From the NCBI GenBank assembly GCA_031772625.1, contig CM062816.1, forward strand, positions 833,132,071-833,196,070: a stretch of 64,000 nt of DNA, given 5' to 3'. The notes beneath the pieces were generated by a model. It had not been told where the DNA came from. It ran no database searches and saw only the letters and a program-made list of their open reading frames with translations. This document shows, one piece after another, positions 37,281-47,919 of this stretch. A program made the position numbers and the translations under genes. This DNA is from Pinus tabuliformis. Lineage: Eukaryota; Streptophyta; Pinopsida; Pinales; Pinaceae. Position 1 is the stretch's first letter; each line of letters starts with the position of its first letter.

Positions 37281-38236
37281 TGTAACGCCCTGCGGTTGCA
37301 TACCCGGGCGCACGCGCTCCTCCCATCGCAAAAATGACTAGGGCATGAAATGTGCGAGCGTTCCAATAGCAAGGCGCAGTTACATTAATGCGCACGGGCA
37401 AGGAGAGAGCTCACACATATATAGGGCGAGTTGGGCAGCTCGCCACACATGAAGCCGACTAAGACAGATTAAACGTTGGGCAAAGCCGATGATGAAAACG
37501 TTTGAAGACATGATGGTTGGGTGGAAGTGTTAATGTTTGGAGGGTCGACCGAAAGGGAGATCACCAAGCGTGGAGCGTATATACACGAGGAGACATGCGC
37601 TCATTTCATCATCGCACTTCGCACTCTCTCATCGCATATGAGGTAGAGTGGTAGCGCAGTTCAAGCCGCAACGCGTTATGGTGGATGCGCCCGCCGAGTC
37701 GGGCAAGGGAACATCGTGCAGCGCGGTTGAGTGCGGGTGGAGGGCGTAGTAAGGCGCCCGCCCGCCGGTTGTTTACACAGTCTTTGGTTGTAGCGGGCGC
37801 GGGTGTGCATGGGTGCGCCCGCCCGTCGGCAAAGGGATTGTGTGTAGTGTGGGTCGTGCATGGGCGCGCCCACCCGGTTGACAATACTTGGTGTATATTG
37901 TATTGTGTTTTCGATTGGAGGTTGCGGTGAGCCCGCCATGCGCTCTTGCACGGGCGGCGCCCAACCTTGTATATAAACGCCAGTGGAGCATTCGCTCCCG
38001 GTCATTGTAATATTTCTTCATATATAATAAAAGAAGATTTCCTCTTGCATATTGTTGGGTTATTATTGCTGTTCATGTATTATTAATGGATTCCGCACAT
38101 TAATAATGTTAATTCATGGTTATTATGAATTGTTGAAGGCGTAGTTCGTAAAGTTAATCTAACTATGGAAAGAGTTGGTAACTTAGGCGGTGCCGCACCC
38201 GGCCAATTTAAGGAAAAAAGAATTGGGGGCGTGACA
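37281..38236 (+). repeat. 3' LTR of the truncated chromovirus
   Basis: 956 bp from TGTAACGCCC, directly after the polypurine tract GTGGGGGAGGA, to GGGGGCGTGACA. It contains TATATAAA near 37970 and AATAAAAG near 38026, consistent with a promoter and a polyadenylation signal. No 5' LTR partner is in the window. Confidence 0.85.
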
Positions 38237-39400
38237 ACGCCATCTGGGCGGCCCTTGCCCCTGCTCGACAGGCGGCAGGGCGATTCCCGGAATCACCCTG
38301 CTGCCTGCCGGGCGAGGGTGAGGGTGGCCCGTGTGGCGTGGCCGAGGGAGGGTGGGTCAGGCCGCTAGGGAGGGGGGGGGGGGGGGGGGGTGAGGGCGCT
38401 TGGGCGGGGAGGCAGGTGGGTCAGGGCACCGGGCGGGCAGGCAGGCGGGGCGGGTGAGGGTGCCGGGCAGGTGAGGCGAGCGAGGGCGCCGGGCGCGTGA
38501 GGGCGCTGGGCGCGCGGGCGGGCGAGGGCGCTGGGTGGGCGGGCAAGGGCGCCGGGCGGGCGGGAGGCCGAGGGCGCCCGTGCGGGTGAGGGCGCTCGGG
38601 CGGGGAGGCAGGCGGGTCAGGGCGCCGGGTGAGCATGCGGGCGGGCGGGGCGGGTGAGGGCGCCGGGAGGGTGAGGCGGGCGAGGGCGCCGGGCGCGTGA
38701 GGGCGCTGGGTGTGCGGGTGGGCGAGGGCGCCCGGGAGGGTGAGGCAGGTGAGGGCGCCCGGGCCTGGCGGGAGCGCGGTTGAGGCAGGCGGGTGGGGGG
38801 TGAGGGCGCCCATGCGGGTGAGGCGGGTGAGGGCGCTTGGGCCGGGTGGGGGTGCGGTTGAGGCAGGTGGGCGGGCGGGTGAGGGCGCCCGGGCCGGGTG
38901 GGGGCGCGGTTAACGGTGGGTGAGGGCACCCGGGCGGGGGGGCGGGTGAGGGCGCCCGACCGGGTGGGGTGGCGGGTAAGGATGGGTGAGGGCGCCCATG
39001 CCGGGGGGCGGGTGAGGGTGCCCGGGCCGGGGGGGTGGGGGGTGGTTGAGAGGGTTGGGGCGCGGGGGGTTGTGTGGGCGCCCGGGTGGGGGGGTTAGCA
39101 GGGCGCTCGGGCCAGCAGGGGGGTAGGGAGGGTTGCGATGCGGGGAGTTGTGAGGGCGCCCAGGCCGGGCAAGGGGAAAGGTGAGGGCGCTCGGGCGGAC
39201 ATTGGGTTGGGTTGGTAGGGATTAAGGGGGCAGGGGCGTGGGGTGTGGGTGAAGGTAGTGAGGGTGTCGGGAAGGGGGTTGGAGGTAGGGGACGAGTCGG
39301 GCTGTGGCGCCCACCCTAGCAGCTCACTCGCCCGCCGCGGGGATTGGGCGATTCTGAGAATCGCCTAACCCCACGACAGGCGTGCGAGCTGCTGGGCTGC
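38237..39400. repeat. G-rich minisatellite bracketed by two long hairpins
   Basis: 38340-39300 consists of irregular tandem copies of GGGCGGGTGAGGGCGCC-type units with a 19-G run at 38372-38390. On the left, about 38248-38330 is an imperfect palindrome centred on GGGCGATTCCCGGAATCACCC. On the right, 39318-39393 is another, from AGCAGCTC to GAGCTGCT, centred on GGCGATTCTGAGAATCGCC. The two hairpins share the GGGCGATTC core. Long Pro/Ala/Arg ORFs in this region are low-complexity artefacts. Confidence 0.8.
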
Positions 39401-39548
39401 CCCCGTGACACCACGACGGTCCACCCACGAGTATAGGGCGATTGAGTTTGATCGGGTCCACCATGCTTACGACGGATGTAATTGTTATTTTGGCTCAGAA
39501 AAATTATTGATTTTAAAAAAAATCTTTGAGGAAAAAAAATTAACTTAC

Positions 39549-39640
39549 CTTTAAATTGCGAGAATTCTTCGTTGAATATGTTGTTGATAGCGATGTAGCT
39601 GCTCCACAAATTCACGAGTCTTTCAACGTTTTTCAGAAAG
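39549..39640 (-). other. Possible isolated exon on the minus strand
   Basis: Minus-strand reading NVERLVNLWSSYIAINNIF and EEFSQFK is followed by a good donor, AAAG^GTAAGTT. An acceptor-like AG (CATCCAAG) precedes it. It could be an upstream exon of the methyltransferase gene, but its phase-1 end does not join cleanly to the exon at 35676, so the link is unproven. Confidence 0.25.
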
Positions 39641-39956
39641 CTTGGATGTGATGTGAGTAATAATGATAATGAAATTTTAATATATAAGTGTTTTAACATA
39701 TTATAAAGCGAATATTGTAAAATTGTTTTACAACAGGTTGAATGTGGGATAATTTGTTTTAGAATATATTATAAAAATCTAAAAGATAAAAATTCAATTG
39801 TTTGGTAAATATTATATACTTTAACTATTAAAATAATTAATGTAGAAGTTGTAGTATACAATTTTAATTTTAATGATTTATTTCATAAAAAAATTTAGTT
39901 TACATTTTTCAATAAATTGTAGAACAAAATAATGAAGGTAAATAAATCTAACAAAC

Positions 39957-40030
39957 TTTTTGGAGGGAAATATTTTCGTGAAAATTTTTGGAGGGAAATA
40001 TTTTCGCGAAACTTTTTGGAGGGAAAATTT
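39957..40030 (+). repeat. Three 28-bp repeats upstream of the repeat-protein gene
   Basis: GGAGGGAAATATTTTCG(T/C)GAAA starts at 39962 and 39990, with a third, partial copy at 40018. The palindromic TTTTCGCGAAA in the second copy is close to, but not exactly, an E2F-type site. The repeats lie about 75-140 bp before the likely start ATG at 40103, so a promoter role is possible. Confidence 0.5.
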
Positions 40031-40102
40031 CATTCTTTAAGCTATATAATATCTTTAGGGGACTCTCCATTTGTATCATTCAACATCTTCTATTTGAAAG
40101 GG

Positions 40103-42127
40103 ATGGATTGTTCTGATAGTGAAGTTTCGATTTATACACCATCAACATCTTCATCGCGTAACAACTCTATTCATATCGATGAATATAGCGGGAATTCTTC
40201 CACTATGAATAGAAAGTCAATTCTTCCACTTAGTCCTGATTCTAAGGACTATGAGAGCAACACTGATGAAAGAGGGGATGAAGAATTTCAAATAAATAAA
40301 GAGTCACAGATTCCACTTAGTCCTAATTCTGAGGACTATGAAAGCCGTAGTGATGAAGAGCATGATGGTGAAGTTCAAAAGAACGGAGTGTCACGATGTC
40401 CACTTAGTCCTAATTCTGAGGACTATGAGAGCAGCAGTTTTGAAGAGCATGATGGTGAAGTTCAAAAGAACGAAGTGTCACGATGTCCACTTAGTCCTAA
40501 TTCTGAGGACTATGAGAGCAACAATTTTGAAGAGCATGATGGTGAAGTTCAAAAGAACGGAGTGTCACGGTGTCCACTTAGTCCTAATTCTGAGGACTAT
40601 GAGAGCAGCAGTTTTGAAGAGCATGATGGTGAAGTTCAAAAGAACGGAGTGTCACGGTGTCCACTTAGTCCTAATTCTGAGGACTATGAAAGCAACAGTT
40701 TTGAAGAGCATGATGGTGAAGTTCAAAAGAACGGAGTGTCACGGTGTCCACTTAGTCCTAATTCTGAGGACTATGAGAGCAGCAGTTTTGAAGAGCATGA
40801 TGGCAAATTTCAAAAGAATGGAGTGTCACAGTGTCCACTTAGTCCTAATTCTAAGGACTATGAGAGCAGTAGTGATGAAGAGCGTGATAACGATTTTCAA
40901 AGAATGGAGTGTCAAAGTGTCCACTTAGTCCTAATTCTAAGGACTATGAGAGTAGTAGTGATGAAAAGCATGATGTTGAATTTCAAAAGTATGGAGTGTC
41001 ACGGTGTCCAGTTAGTCCTAATTCTAAGGACTATGAGAGCAGCAGTGATGAAGAGTCAGATGATGAATTTCAAAAGATTGGAGCGTCACAGTATCCACTT
41101 AGTCCTAATTCTCTGGACTATGAGAGCAATAGTTATGAAGAGTGTGATGATGAATTTCAAAAGAATGGAGTGTCACTATGTCCTCTTAGTCCAAATTCTA
41201 AGGACTATGAGAGCAGCAGTAGTGATGAAGGACAGGATGATGCACTTAGTCCTAATTGTAATGAGTATAAAGGTAGCAGTGACAAAGGATAGGATGTAGC
41301 ATCTTCAATAAGTAAACAGTCACATTTTCGACATAGTCCTAATTCTATGGACTATGAGAGTAGCATTGACAATGCACATGAGGAAGAATATCCATTAAAC
41401 ATCGAGTCAGATTTTCCATTCAGTCCGAATTCTAAGGACTACAATAGTAGCACATGAAGAAGCAGAAGATGAAGAATATCCTCCAAGTCAATATTTGAAA
41501 AGCAGAGCTGATCATAGTGTGGATAACATTCCTCTTAATGATGATGAAAAGCCTTATACAAATGATGATCCAATGATGGAGATGTTGCCAAGAAATATTG
41601 TATCGAGGAGTAGGAGCAGACCTTTTCATATCAATGCAAGTTGTTCTAGTTATACAAGGGGTAGAGCAGAATATCTGACGAGAAGAAGTTCTATCAGTGC
41701 TCTCATTTCAAGTGAATGTTGCCAAAAATATTGCTTGAAACATATGGATTTCAAATTTGCATTAGAAGGAAGGAAGAGATATTTGTCAATGAATAAAAGC
41801 ATGCAAAATTCATATTTAGTTGGGTGCATGCAATCTACATTGTCAGGGTATGATTATCATATTGGGACTTTATTTATCTGTAGAAAAGGTTTCAAAATGT
41901 TTCAAGAAAATTTGGAAAAGGATCCCACATTTTATTTAGAAGTACGTCATAAAAGACAGTTTGGGCCATTATCAAATATTGCAATGTCATGGATGAAAGA
42001 TTTCTTTTCAAAGCATGGAGAGTGTATGCCAAATAGAGAGACAATACATATTCCAGATAATTTTTCAAGACAGGAAATCTACAACTTATACAAAGAATAT
42101 GCAGAAGGTGCTGAGGGACATGGCTAG
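40103..42127 (+). pseudogene. Acidic Ser-rich protein with ~12 tandem 29-residue repeats and a Cys/His C-terminal region
   Basis: The likely start is MDCSDSEVSIYTPSTSSS at 40103. A strict 87-bp repeat then encodes units of the form CPLSPNSEDYESSSFEEHDG; the CCACTTAGTCC core recurs at 40226, 40313, 40400, 40487, 40574, 40661, 40748, 40835, 40921, 41008, 41095 and 41182. The unit is rich in SP and acidic Ser sites, fitting a disordered, phosphorylatable tract. The frame breaks at about 40900 (spacing 86, one A missing), at TAG 41290 and near 41455. The last part (41495-42127) is a different domain with SSECCQKYCLKHMDFKF, GTLFICRKGFKMF, SWMKDFFSKHG and YNLYKEY. That order of Cys, RYL and C-x-F motifs vaguely recalls N-terminal regions of some transposase-like proteins in animals. 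Function unknown. It may be a decayed gene or one with unrecognised introns. Confidence 0.6.
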
Positions 42128-42240
42128 TTTATTACATATCAATATTTGTGAAGGTATGGAAAAATAATTCAACAATGTCCGTATTCCTAAGAAGACAAGG
42201 ATGGGGATTTGCAGTACATGTGCTTCTCTTAAATCAAAAT

Positions 42241-42340
42241 NNNNNNNNNNNNNNNNNNNNNNNNNNNNNNNNNNNNNNNNNNNNNNNNNNNNNNNNNNNN
42301 NNNNNNNNNNNNNNNNNNNNNNNNNNNNNNNNNNNNNNNN
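42241..42340. other. Assembly gap (100 N)
   Basis: A run of exactly 100 N marks a gap of unknown real size just after the end of the repeat-protein frame. Any continuation of that gene may be lost here. Confidence 1.
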
Positions 42341-43984
42341 GTGATGGTTGCCAATTCTATCTCTCTAAAAATTTCAATGAGATGTGGATTTGCACAAGCC
42401 AAGCATGCCCCAGCAGCACCCAGCCCAAAAGAGGAAGAAAGACACTAGGAAGCCAACCTCCCAGGCATGGGCATTCCTGTAGGCGCGCACAAAACTCAAA
42501 TTCAAATTTTAAATTTCAAATTTCAAATATCAAATAGAGACGCTAAGGGACGATAGGCCAGTGGCGCGACAGATTTAAAATTCAAAATTTAGATTTTAGA
42601 TCGTAGCTGGTCCATCCATGCTTTAATTGCATGCACGGTCTGGACAGGACGATGGCGACAAATGGAGATGTGGACGGCATAGGCGGGCAGGGTCGATGGG
42701 CAGGAGCACGGTAGACTGCAGAGTCGCCGGAGCTGCGTGACCTGTAATCACCCGAGAGGGATGCTTGCATGTAACTGCCATGATCCATGGTCAAGCATGT
42801 AAGAGCCCCATGACGTCAAGGAGGCTGTCTGTCGCTGTCAGAGGGTGTAAGGACATAGCATTAACTTTGCTATGGAGGTGGAAATAGGAACTGCCCTACA
42901 TTTAGGCCAAGTGGAAGTGACATTCAATCTTGGATGCCCGATCATGTGAGAAAATGAACGCACCATTTGATGCTGCATTTAATTCCCCATTTGAACGCAC
43001 TATTGGGAAAATGTGCGCTTTTCTGTATTTCCCAAAATGAGGACACATTAATTGCATTAAAATGGAGTTGACTCATGAAATGTCGAATAACAAAAGCAGT
43101 GTTTTATTGTGAGTCATAAATAATGTATTACAATGTCCCCCCTCTCTTTTTCTCTATGTGGATTTGTCCCTTGGTTGAGAGGAATCTCCAAAATTTTACT
43201 TTGAATTATATTAGGCAATTCAAGGTAAATTTTTTCTCATTGCTTCTTAAAACTAAAATTAGGAAGATTTAGTTCCTCACATGATGAACATGGACCTCGA
43301 ATTTAAAAAGAGATATTAAATACTAAGAAAAAAGAAACTAATATTTCATGTTGTATATAAAATAATATGGTATCAATTTTAAGTATATACTCATTAAACT
43401 TGAAAATTTTCTTTTTAACTGTAAAATGTCCTTTATATAAGATATATTTTGAAAAAAACCTAGTAAAAAAAACTACAATATTTTTGATGGAATTGAAATA
43501 TTACAAGATAAAAACTTGATAACAAAAAAGATTAAATATAAATTATAAATAAAATATTTTAATAAGCATTCCCACTAAAATAATTATATATATTATATAA
43601 ATAAATTAAATAATTTATTTTAGTCATTCAAAGTAATGTAATATTCATAATTAAAATAAATTTATAAAACTTGGTAATTTCAATCAAATAAATGTAAGAT
43701 GTTAAAAATTCCAAAATGTTATTGGAATTATAAGAAATAACGGTTTTTTTTAATCCTCCACAATGCACCACCCACCCATGTTAAAAATGTTGACGGGCTG
43801 CGAAGTCGTCAACGTGTTCATATCAATAAGGTTAAGCCGTCGGGGATTCGTACGTTGCCAAAATATTATCATGTTCTTATCTCTGATCAGATCAGTGAAC
43901 CAGAAAATAATCGTTGGGAAAAAGGAGGAGGATTTTGGCGTGATATATATCACTGTCTTGATATATATCAGTGTCTTGTCTCAG
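42341..43984. other. Non-coding DNA
   Basis: No genes recognised. 42495-42535 is a run of TTCAAATTTCAAAT repeats. 43270-43740 is very AT-rich. A short duplication GATATATATCA(C/G)TGTCTTG at 43949-43980 lies directly before the GH1 exon. Confidence 0.5.
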
Positions 43985-44438
43985 GGAGAATTTTGGCGTG
44001 TTCGCAGAAGAATGTTTCCGAGCTTTCGGAGACCGTGTGAAGTATTGGACAACTATAAACGAACCGCTCACCTTCTCATTATATGGATACGATCTAGGGC
44101 TTCACGCACCGGGTCGCTGTTCACCCGGATTTGGAAACTGTATAGCGGGGAACTCTGCAACAGAGCCTTACATAGTAACCCATAATATGCTTCTAGCACA
44201 TAGTGCCACCGTAAAATTATATAGGACTAAATAGCGGGTGAGGTTATAGGACTAAATTCAATAACAAGACATACGATCGTCTCTTGAATATTTAGATTCA
44301 AATGTCGGAAAATAAACTGCAGGGGAAGCATAAGGGTTCCATAGGCATAGCACTTGTGGTGAACTGGATGGTGCCATACTCAAACTCTTTGCTCGATCAG
44401 GAGGCTACTCAGAAAGCAATCGACTTCAGAATAGGATG
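43985..44438 (+). pseudogene. GH1 beta-glucosidase, two exons, decayed
   Basis: The exon at 43985-44237 encodes NFGVFAEECFRAFGDRVKYW, then TTINEP with the acid/base Glu of family GH1, then GYDLGLHAPGRCS and VTHNMLLAHSATVKLYRTK. The next exon, 44323-44438 (after CTGCAG, before GTATGT), encodes GKHKGSIGIALVVNWMVPYS and QKAIDFRIG, ending in a split Trp codon. Both junctions fit GH1 gene structure. A TAG at 44232-44234 sits two codons before the donor, so the first exon is interrupted. Exons encoding the N-terminal third and the nucleophile region were not seen; viral sequence follows from about 44736. Plant GH1 enzymes hydrolyse beta-glucosides such as defence compounds or monolignol glucosides; the substrate cannot be told here. 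Confidence 0.85.
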
Positions 44439-44735
44439 GTATGTACACACGTGTTACCTTTAACGTAACGTGGGCGTGGGCACAAATATCAAAAAGAAAA
44501 TCCATAGAATGAATTTTGTAATGTTCTGGATGAATAATTTCAGATTAAATTTTGAGATGCAAAACATTTTGTGCTTTTGAGGCGCATTTGGATTCATTCC
44601 TGAAAGACGCGGTCTCCCCTGGCCTAACTCTAGGTTCGGCCTTTTAGGATGGATTTATATTGAACCTTGAAGTTTTGTTATTAGCACAGATTTATACATT
44701 TCCTCATAAAGGAATCATTTTAGGAGAAAATACTA

Positions 44736-46330
44736 ATGCAGCAAAGCCATTCCTCTGGTCCAAAAGGATGACAATGCTTTAGGTATTGATGGAAGAATCC
44801 AAAAAGCCAGTGAACAATTAAATTGGACCAATACTGCTATCAAAGGCCTGGAGATGACTGTAGCAAAAACAGAAGATGTAAAGAAGCAGCAGTCTTCATT
44901 GAATAGTGTAAATAGTTGTTTAAATAATTTGCAGTTTGATTCCAGCATGACTCGCTCTTATACCAGAGAATCAATAAGTAAGATAGAAGAAGTAGGAGAA
45001 AATTTAGCTGGACACATAAGTGTGACTAAGACTCTCCTTACTGGCTTAACAACAAAAATTGAAAGGATACAATTGTTAAAAATTGAAAAGCCAGTTCCAA
45101 ATTCTTTTATGGTAAAGAGAAATATTAAGATTGAAAATCCTGTGAGAAATGTCTAGAAATTTCCTCTATTGTTTCCTAAAGAAATTACCTCATCATCAGG
45201 AGATGATGAATCATAACATATTAGTATTGCTTCCTTATTTAAGGAAACAGAGGCAGAATCAGAAACAAAAGAAAGAAGGTAGGAATTACCAGAAACACAG
45301 ATTCTTCCAATCTATGAGCCTCTGGAACATAGATTTACTAGATATTTTACTCCTGATATTGAAGGAAAAGGGAAAATGCCTGAAGCTCATACTTTCTTCC
45401 CTGATTCTCACAGAGAATGGAACATGGATAACATGAGCATTGGCCAAATACGCCAAATGATAGATTTGATGTATACTGAATATAAGCTCATGTGTCTCAG
45501 AGGCAAATCTAAAATAAATGCTTGTAGAACCATCATTCAATGTTTCACAGGTACTCTCCTCAGGTGGTGGGAGACTGAATGCTCTCTTAAACTCATTGAA
45601 ACAATGGAAGCTGAAGTTCTCAAAGATGAGAAAGGAGATGTTATTCACAATTCAGATGGCACTGTCATTAGTAACATGATTGGTGCATTGACATCAATGA
45701 TTCTAGAGCATTGGTGCGGCAGTGAGACAGAGATAGCCAATAAACATGAGGTTATTATGATGAACCTCAAGTGCCATAAAATGTCGCAATTTGATGATTT
45801 CCATAGAGACTGGATGCAGTGGATCTATGAGGTAAAAGACTCCAAAAACTTGTTATGGAAACAGGTATACCTTGCTGCTTTACCCTCTAGATTTGTTGAT
45901 TATATCAGAATGCAAGAGATTTTTCAGTTACCTTTTGAATCTTAGACATGGGGTGAGATATATTCTCATATTACAAAGACATTGGTGAGTCTTTGTGCTA
46001 GTTCAAAGGTTAACAAGTCTCTGGAAAAATTATCAAGATTACCAGATAAAAATTCCATCTGCAGCAAGTATGGACTCACAGTAGATGATCCTTTGGTGAA
46101 GAAAAGAAAGTCCAGAAAGAGAGCCAAAAGAGAATTTAAAGAGACTTTCTATAGAAATAAAAAGAATTATCCAAAGGACAAGAGAAGGTATCTTGCAAAA
46201 GATAAAAATCAGAGATATAAGAAGAAGGGTTATTACAGATATGTTCCAAAGACTCATTACTACAACCCCTCTGATATCCATTTGCATTCAACCAAACAAG
46301 AAAAATGGAATAAAATCACTTGTTGGTTGT
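44736..46330 (+). pseudogene. Endogenous caulimovirid copy 1, 5' part: coiled-coil and coat-protein regions
   Basis: One frame runs through this stretch with stops at 45154, 45214, 45280 and 45943. From 44736 a coiled-coil-rich segment (Asn/Ser/Lys rich, 44854-45150) could be the virion-associated or N-terminal polyprotein region. From about 45370 a coat-protein-like region contains SIGQIRQMIDLMYTEYKL, RWWETECSLKL and a Lys/Arg-rich end (46100-46260), as in caulimovirid capsid proteins that bind nucleic acid. The first part of its zinc knuckle lies at 46315-46330, where the LTR element cuts it. No movement-protein region was found upstream; the left border is probably a truncation inside the degraded GH1 gene. 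Assignment to Caulimoviridae rests mainly on the linked RT downstream. Confidence 0.8.
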
Positions 46331-47305
46331 TGATGAAAAGAGATCTTGGGGTATTGCCAAAATCCCTTTCCATGTAAAAAAACTTGAACCTGGGCCTGTG
46401 GGTTATGCCCACGAAGCCTCGACGGAAGCGTTCTAAAACTTTTAAACATAGATATTCTTTAACTATCGAACCATCCCTTTAAACAACGTTTGAATGCGTG
46501 TTAAAAACAGCGATTCTATACATACGACTGCACCCCCGATCTGATTGATCTGATCGTTCACGGCGATCTCCAACAATCGGCAGTTTCAACAAACCGATGT
46601 GATATCATTCCACAGTCCTGGGCGCCTCTATATACGTCGGCAGATCCACAGCTACGTCCAACTCCGATTCAACACGTTCTCCGCTGCTCCGATGCGATGA
46701 CTGTCACTTCTCTAACAGTCGAACTCCCACCTTCAATCTGCGCCGATGTGATATTAATCAGCGTTCACAAATACGATTTGCAACCCACTACAACTGTCGA
46801 TTGCTACGCCGTCTCATACTTCTCACAACAACACGCAGGATCAGTTTAAGAATTGACATACTTGTATACATAATGAAAGAAACTTATAACCACAAAACAC
46901 ATGACTTTTATTAATTCTGAATTCAGATTACAATACGTTTTTATGAGCCAGGTTGCCTTGGCAGCGCTGGATATACATGCGCCTGGCTCCCCTACGAATG
47001 CACGAAGACTAGTTTATAAGAATGGAGGAAAATAGATTGGATCATTCCAGATCCGCTATTCCTTCATAAGATCCCTAAACTCACTCAACCGAGTCACAAC
47101 AAACGCTATTTCCTCCAACAGAATGCTCCATAATTGATGCACGACTGTTAATAATAGTAAGTCTTCTTGAGACATATCCGCTTTAATCCACTTCAAATAT
47201 GTTTTAAGCAGATTTTCCTCCCATCGCTCAGCTTTGCTGTCCACGTCAACTTCTAGAAGGCATGAAAAATAAATTTGATTTTCGTGGGTTGATGCTCCTG
47301 CATCA
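46331..47305 (-). repeat. 3' LTR of the inserted element
   Basis: Element-wise the downstream LTR, because orientation is minus. It contains a minus-strand open frame (47319-47056) that is also open in the partner LTR; its product contains NQIYFSCLLEVDVDSKAERW. Confidence 0.93.
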
Positions 47306-47409
47306 GACTCCCGAGGCACAAAAATTTATGACCTTCTGGTCATATGCTTCCGCTTGTCGTTAGCAATTTTACCCACTGCATATCTTCAGTGGAACTACTT
47401 TTATGATCT

Positions 47410-47919
47410 TTGTCATTGAAGATCATTGATATTGAAGAAAGCCAGAGTGTAGGAGGATTAAAGACAAATATTGCGAACAACGCAGTTAGTAAAGATGATA
47501 CAGAACTTTTGAGAGAACTTCCAGATGAGATAGCAGATTTGTATAAGTCGAATCTTTTGATAAGGAAGCCAACAAGGAATGAAGAATTGCAAATTAAAGT
47601 GAGCAAAAAAGCAGCAAGGTATGTGAAAAAGACAACAGCAGATAGTGAGGCATTACCACATAGTGGACAGAGACTTGAGGGACCAACAACAGCAACAATA
47701 ATCAAGAACAGACTATCAAATCAAGTATGGGATCCAGGAGGACGCAAACCAGAAATGCATGATCAGGAGATCATGGTTAATTTAAACTTTGGGAGTCTGA
47801 TGCAGGAGCATCTAGACCCAGCCAGCAATGTGATGGAATGGTCACATGTTGTGGCTAATACAAGTTTGAAGGAAGATTTGGTTGTTAATCTTGTATTAAT
47901 TTCAATTAAATGTAATTAG
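47410..47919 (+). CDS. Unidentified 169-residue ORF inside the inserted element, antisense to it
   Basis: A plus-strand ORF with Lys/Glu-rich composition, including KKAARYVKKTTADSEALP and GPTTATIIKNRLSNQ. I recognise no family. It runs opposite to the element's own direction and is followed at about 48286 by a plus-strand AATAAA, so it may be the 3' part of another element or a captured host fragment. Its start at 47410 may not be a true initiation site. Confidence 0.3.
   Translation: MSLKIIDIEESQSVGGLKTNIANNAVSKDDTELLRELPDEIADLYKSNLLIRKPTRNEELQIKVSKKAARYVKKTTADSEALPHSGQRLEGPTTATIIKNRLSNQVWDPGGRKPEMHDQEIMVNLNFGSLMQEHLDPASNVMEWSHVVANTSLKEDLVVNLVLISIKCN

Noticed and set aside
38357..38929. Pro/Ala/Arg-rich minus-strand ORFs of 130-190 residues
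   Set aside because: They are translations of a G-rich minisatellite, open in several frames because of base composition.
39549..39640. First exon of the methyltransferase gene
   Set aside because: Its phase-1 donor does not join the exon at 35676 without a stop codon, so I kept it only as a low-confidence separate exon.
40338..40928. A 196-residue ORF with repeated CHGVHLVLILRTMRA units
   Set aside because: It is the shifted-frame reading of the 87-bp repeat; the acidic LSPNS frame continues on both sides of the local frame break.
40226..41270. CRISPR-like regular spacing
   Set aside because: The whole 87-bp unit is conserved, with no unique spacers, and it is coding; CRISPR arrays are not expected in plant nuclear DNA.
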